Source of the DNA: Flavobacterium piscinae
GTDB taxonomy: Bacteria > Bacteroidota > Bacteroidia > Flavobacteriales > Flavobacteriaceae
Length of the DNA: 64,000 nt
NCBI RefSeq assembly: GCF_004122145.1
Contig: NZ_SBKQ01000008.1
Span: 120,361-184,360, forward strand
Direction: 5' to 3'
Below, piece by piece: positions 62,788-64,000 of this stretch (positions within the stretch are counted from its first letter, which is position 1; the number at the start of each line of letters is the position of its first letter). The position numbers were made by a program, and so were the translations under genes. The notes beneath the pieces were generated by a model. It had not been told where the DNA came from and did not search any database. It worked only from the letters and a program-made list of their open reading frames with translations.

Positions 62788-63060
62788 CTAAAATAAATCG
62801 CTATGGGTTCCGGTGACTAAGAGTAACAAGATTAATTCACTATCATTTTGTTTCCAAATTAAAAGCCAATCGGGTTTGATATGGCACTCCCAACAATCTT
62901 TATAGTTACCACTTAATTTGTGGGGTTTATATTTTTGAGATAACTTCCCTTTTTCTTGTAAAATGTCAATGACTTCCTTTAATAGATTTAAATTTTAATT
63001 TCTCTTTTGACAAAGTTTTACACTTTTATCAAATTTAGATGTAGTGACAATAGAATACAT
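62788..63060 (-). pseudogene. YafQ-type mRNA interferase toxin, inactivated by a nonsense codon
   Basis: The frame from ATG (complement of 63058-63060) to TAG (62788) spans 91 codons. Codon 22 is TAA (62995-62997), in the same frame as the rest. Downstream, GNYKDCWECHIKPDWLLIWK and LVTGTHSDLF match YafQ toxins almost to the letter, including the C-terminal catalytic His region. Orthologues commonly have Tyr at the stop position, so one base change (TAT or TAC to TAA) explains it. The paired antitoxin gene overlaps by 1 bp and is intact. Confidence 0.85.
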
Positions 63061-63245
63061 TAACGAAGCACTTTTTTAAACAAATCGTCACTGTTTTTAT
63101 ATTTTTTTACTAGGCCTTTTTTTTCATCTTCAAGAGCTTGATCAAGACCGGATACTTTTTTAAATACGCCTAGAGAAAGAATATAGTCAATGGTTTTCTT
63201 TGCTAAGGTATTTTTTGCATCAAATTGTAAGGTTATTTCCGCCAT
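63060..63245 (-). CDS. Antitoxin partner of the YafQ-type toxin
   Basis: A 61-residue protein (MAEITLQFDAKNTLAKKTID at the N-terminus; KKYKNSDDLFKKVLR at the end). The size, the stop/start overlap with the toxin gene and the basic C-terminal helix mark it as the antitoxin. A -7 element TAAATTTG lies at 63264-63271 on the minus strand. The toxin has a nonsense codon, so the pair looks like a decaying module in which only the antitoxin survives. Confidence 0.75.
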   Translation of the reverse strand: MAEITLQFDAKNTLAKKTIDYILSLGVFKKVSGLDQALEDEKKGLVKKYKNSDDLFKKVLR

Positions 63246-63323
63246 GATGAACAGTTTAGATTACAAATTTAAAAAATTATACTACTATTAAATCTTAAAT
63301 TAAGTACTATTTTTAAACGGTAT

Positions 63324-63674
63324 TTAATTCCAATGCCATGTCTTCCAAAGACCGTCTTTTAACCCTTTTTTAAAAACTCCTTTTTCGGCCAATTGATTAC
63401 TGAGATAAAACTTTTCAAATTCTCCATCTAATAATTCACCCGAAACACCATACTCTGAGGAATGGATAGCACCACCCTTAAACCAATAATAAAGTCGATC
63501 CTGTTTGGCAGAAACTTCTTTTTGAGTAGTATAAAACTCATATCGATACTCTTTATCGGTTATTCTTTTTTTTAAATTTGGTATTGCAAATGAACCAAAT
63601 AAAAAAATGAATAAACCGAATTGTAAAAAAGAAAATTTAGATGTGCTCAATGGTATAAATTTTGAATGGTACAA
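63324..63674 (-). CDS. Short YwqK/MORN-like membrane protein, perhaps truncated
   Basis: A 116-residue protein with a membrane segment (SFLQFGLFIFLFGSFAIP) and a C-terminal MORN/YwqK-type repeat (GELLDGEFEKFYLSNQLAEK, GVFKKGLKDGLWKTWHWN). YwqK-family proteins normally have several such repeats; this one stops right after the W-K-T-W-H core, so the 3' part may be lost. No function known. Confidence 0.55.
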   Translation of the reverse strand: MYHSKFIPLSTSKFSFLQFGLFIFLFGSFAIPNLKKRITDKEYRYEFYTTQKEVSAKQDRLYYWFKGGAIHSSEYGVSGELLDGEFEKFYLSNQLAEKGVFKKGLKDGLWKTWHWN

Positions 63675-63855
63675 TTTAATATTTTTTTTGTAATATAAAA
63701 CACCATTTCAAAAATTAACTATTTGATTAAAAAGGTAAATTTAAATCAATTATTTTCCTGTCATTTCATTAATTTTTTTATCTTTGATAAGTGACAAAAA
63801 AGCAAAAAATGAACATTTTTTTATTTTTTTTGTTCGCTACGTTCTAATAAATAAG

Positions 63856-64000
63856 GCTACTTATGACGATTTAGATTACTATCCTTTTGGCATGCTAATC
63901 CCAAACCGGTTTGAAAGCATAGATGATTACCGCTACGGCTTCCAAGGGCAAGAGAAAGATGATGAGTTAAAAGGAGAAGGGAACAGCTTAAACTATAAAT
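63856..64000 (+). pseudogene. 3' fragment of an RHS-repeat core domain (continues beyond window)
   Basis: The frame reads [20 protein letters not shown], then [20 protein letters not shown], then NSLNYK, the conserved YYPFGM...[13 protein letters not shown] core found near the C-terminus of RHS/YD-repeat toxins. The upstream DNA has no matching RHS repeats, no clear start codon and an in-frame stop at 63742-63744. It is a headless fragment, either decay or a displaced toxin-tip cassette. Confidence 0.8.

Overview
The window looks like chromosomal DNA of a member of the Flavobacteriaceae, probably Flavobacterium or a close relative. It is AT-rich. Many genes are preceded by the Bacteroidetes -7 element TAnnTTTG, and Shine-Dalgarno sequences are rare. 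Several exported proteins end in type IX secretion (T9SS) type A or type B sorting domains. It also carries a fused CcoN-CcoO cbb3 oxidase, TonB/CarboxypepD receptors, NlpE/META and Omp28-type lipoproteins. No rRNA, tRNA, CRISPR array or intact insertion sequence was seen.

Layout. 1-10216 (minus) is a run of surface proteins: a SPOR-ended protein cut by the window edge, a secreted esterase, and two large T9SS type B proteins. 10233-15829 (minus) holds an ABC exporter pair, a nucleoid-associated protein, a four-helix-bundle gene inside repeat arrays, a pRiA4b ORF-3-like gene and a NudK hydrolase. 15973-23357 (plus) is a TonB receptor followed by a DUF2141/2TM/LytS-LytTR sensor operon. 23409-29418 is an Omp28/TlpA/DUF6029 island. 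29470-33867 (minus) has a CDP-alcohol transferase, heme A synthase, CCA-adding enzyme, a GxxExxY cassette and a threonylcarbamoyl-AMP synthase. 33881-39476 is a glycosyltransferase cluster. 39486-44246 carries dapD, an NlpE-META lipoprotein, a toxin-antitoxin pair, ruvX, def and mazG. 44249-53813 is a Crp/Fnr regulator divergent from the complete cco cluster (I, S, NO, Q, P, G, H and a SafE-like protein). 53948-62706 has an EF-G paralogue, a TPR-HTH regulator, a propeller protein, hemN and HMG-CoA lyase. 62707-64000 is a decayed accessory patch: a YafQ toxin with a nonsense codon, a YwqK-like gene and a headless RHS fragment.

Three structures stand out. (1) An FNR-like dyad (ATGAY-N4-RTCAT) lies exactly 33 bp upstream of the -7 element before ccoI, before ccoS-NOQP and before hemN, which gives a microaerobic regulon for the adjacent Crp/Fnr protein. 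(2) A pair of 9-bp direct repeats at 21-bp period, followed at a fixed distance by a TTTG element, occurs before both the TonB receptor and the DUF2141/LytS/LytTR operon. This is a probable LytTR operator and autoregulatory loop. (3) Arrays of 7- or 8-bp period, often paired in inverted orientation and usually starting at or inside a stop codon, recur at least seven times. Two of these pairs bracket a single small ORF, one four-helix-bundle and one GxxExxY. This looks like one family of small repeat-bounded cassettes with different cargo and is the best candidate here for an undescribed element.
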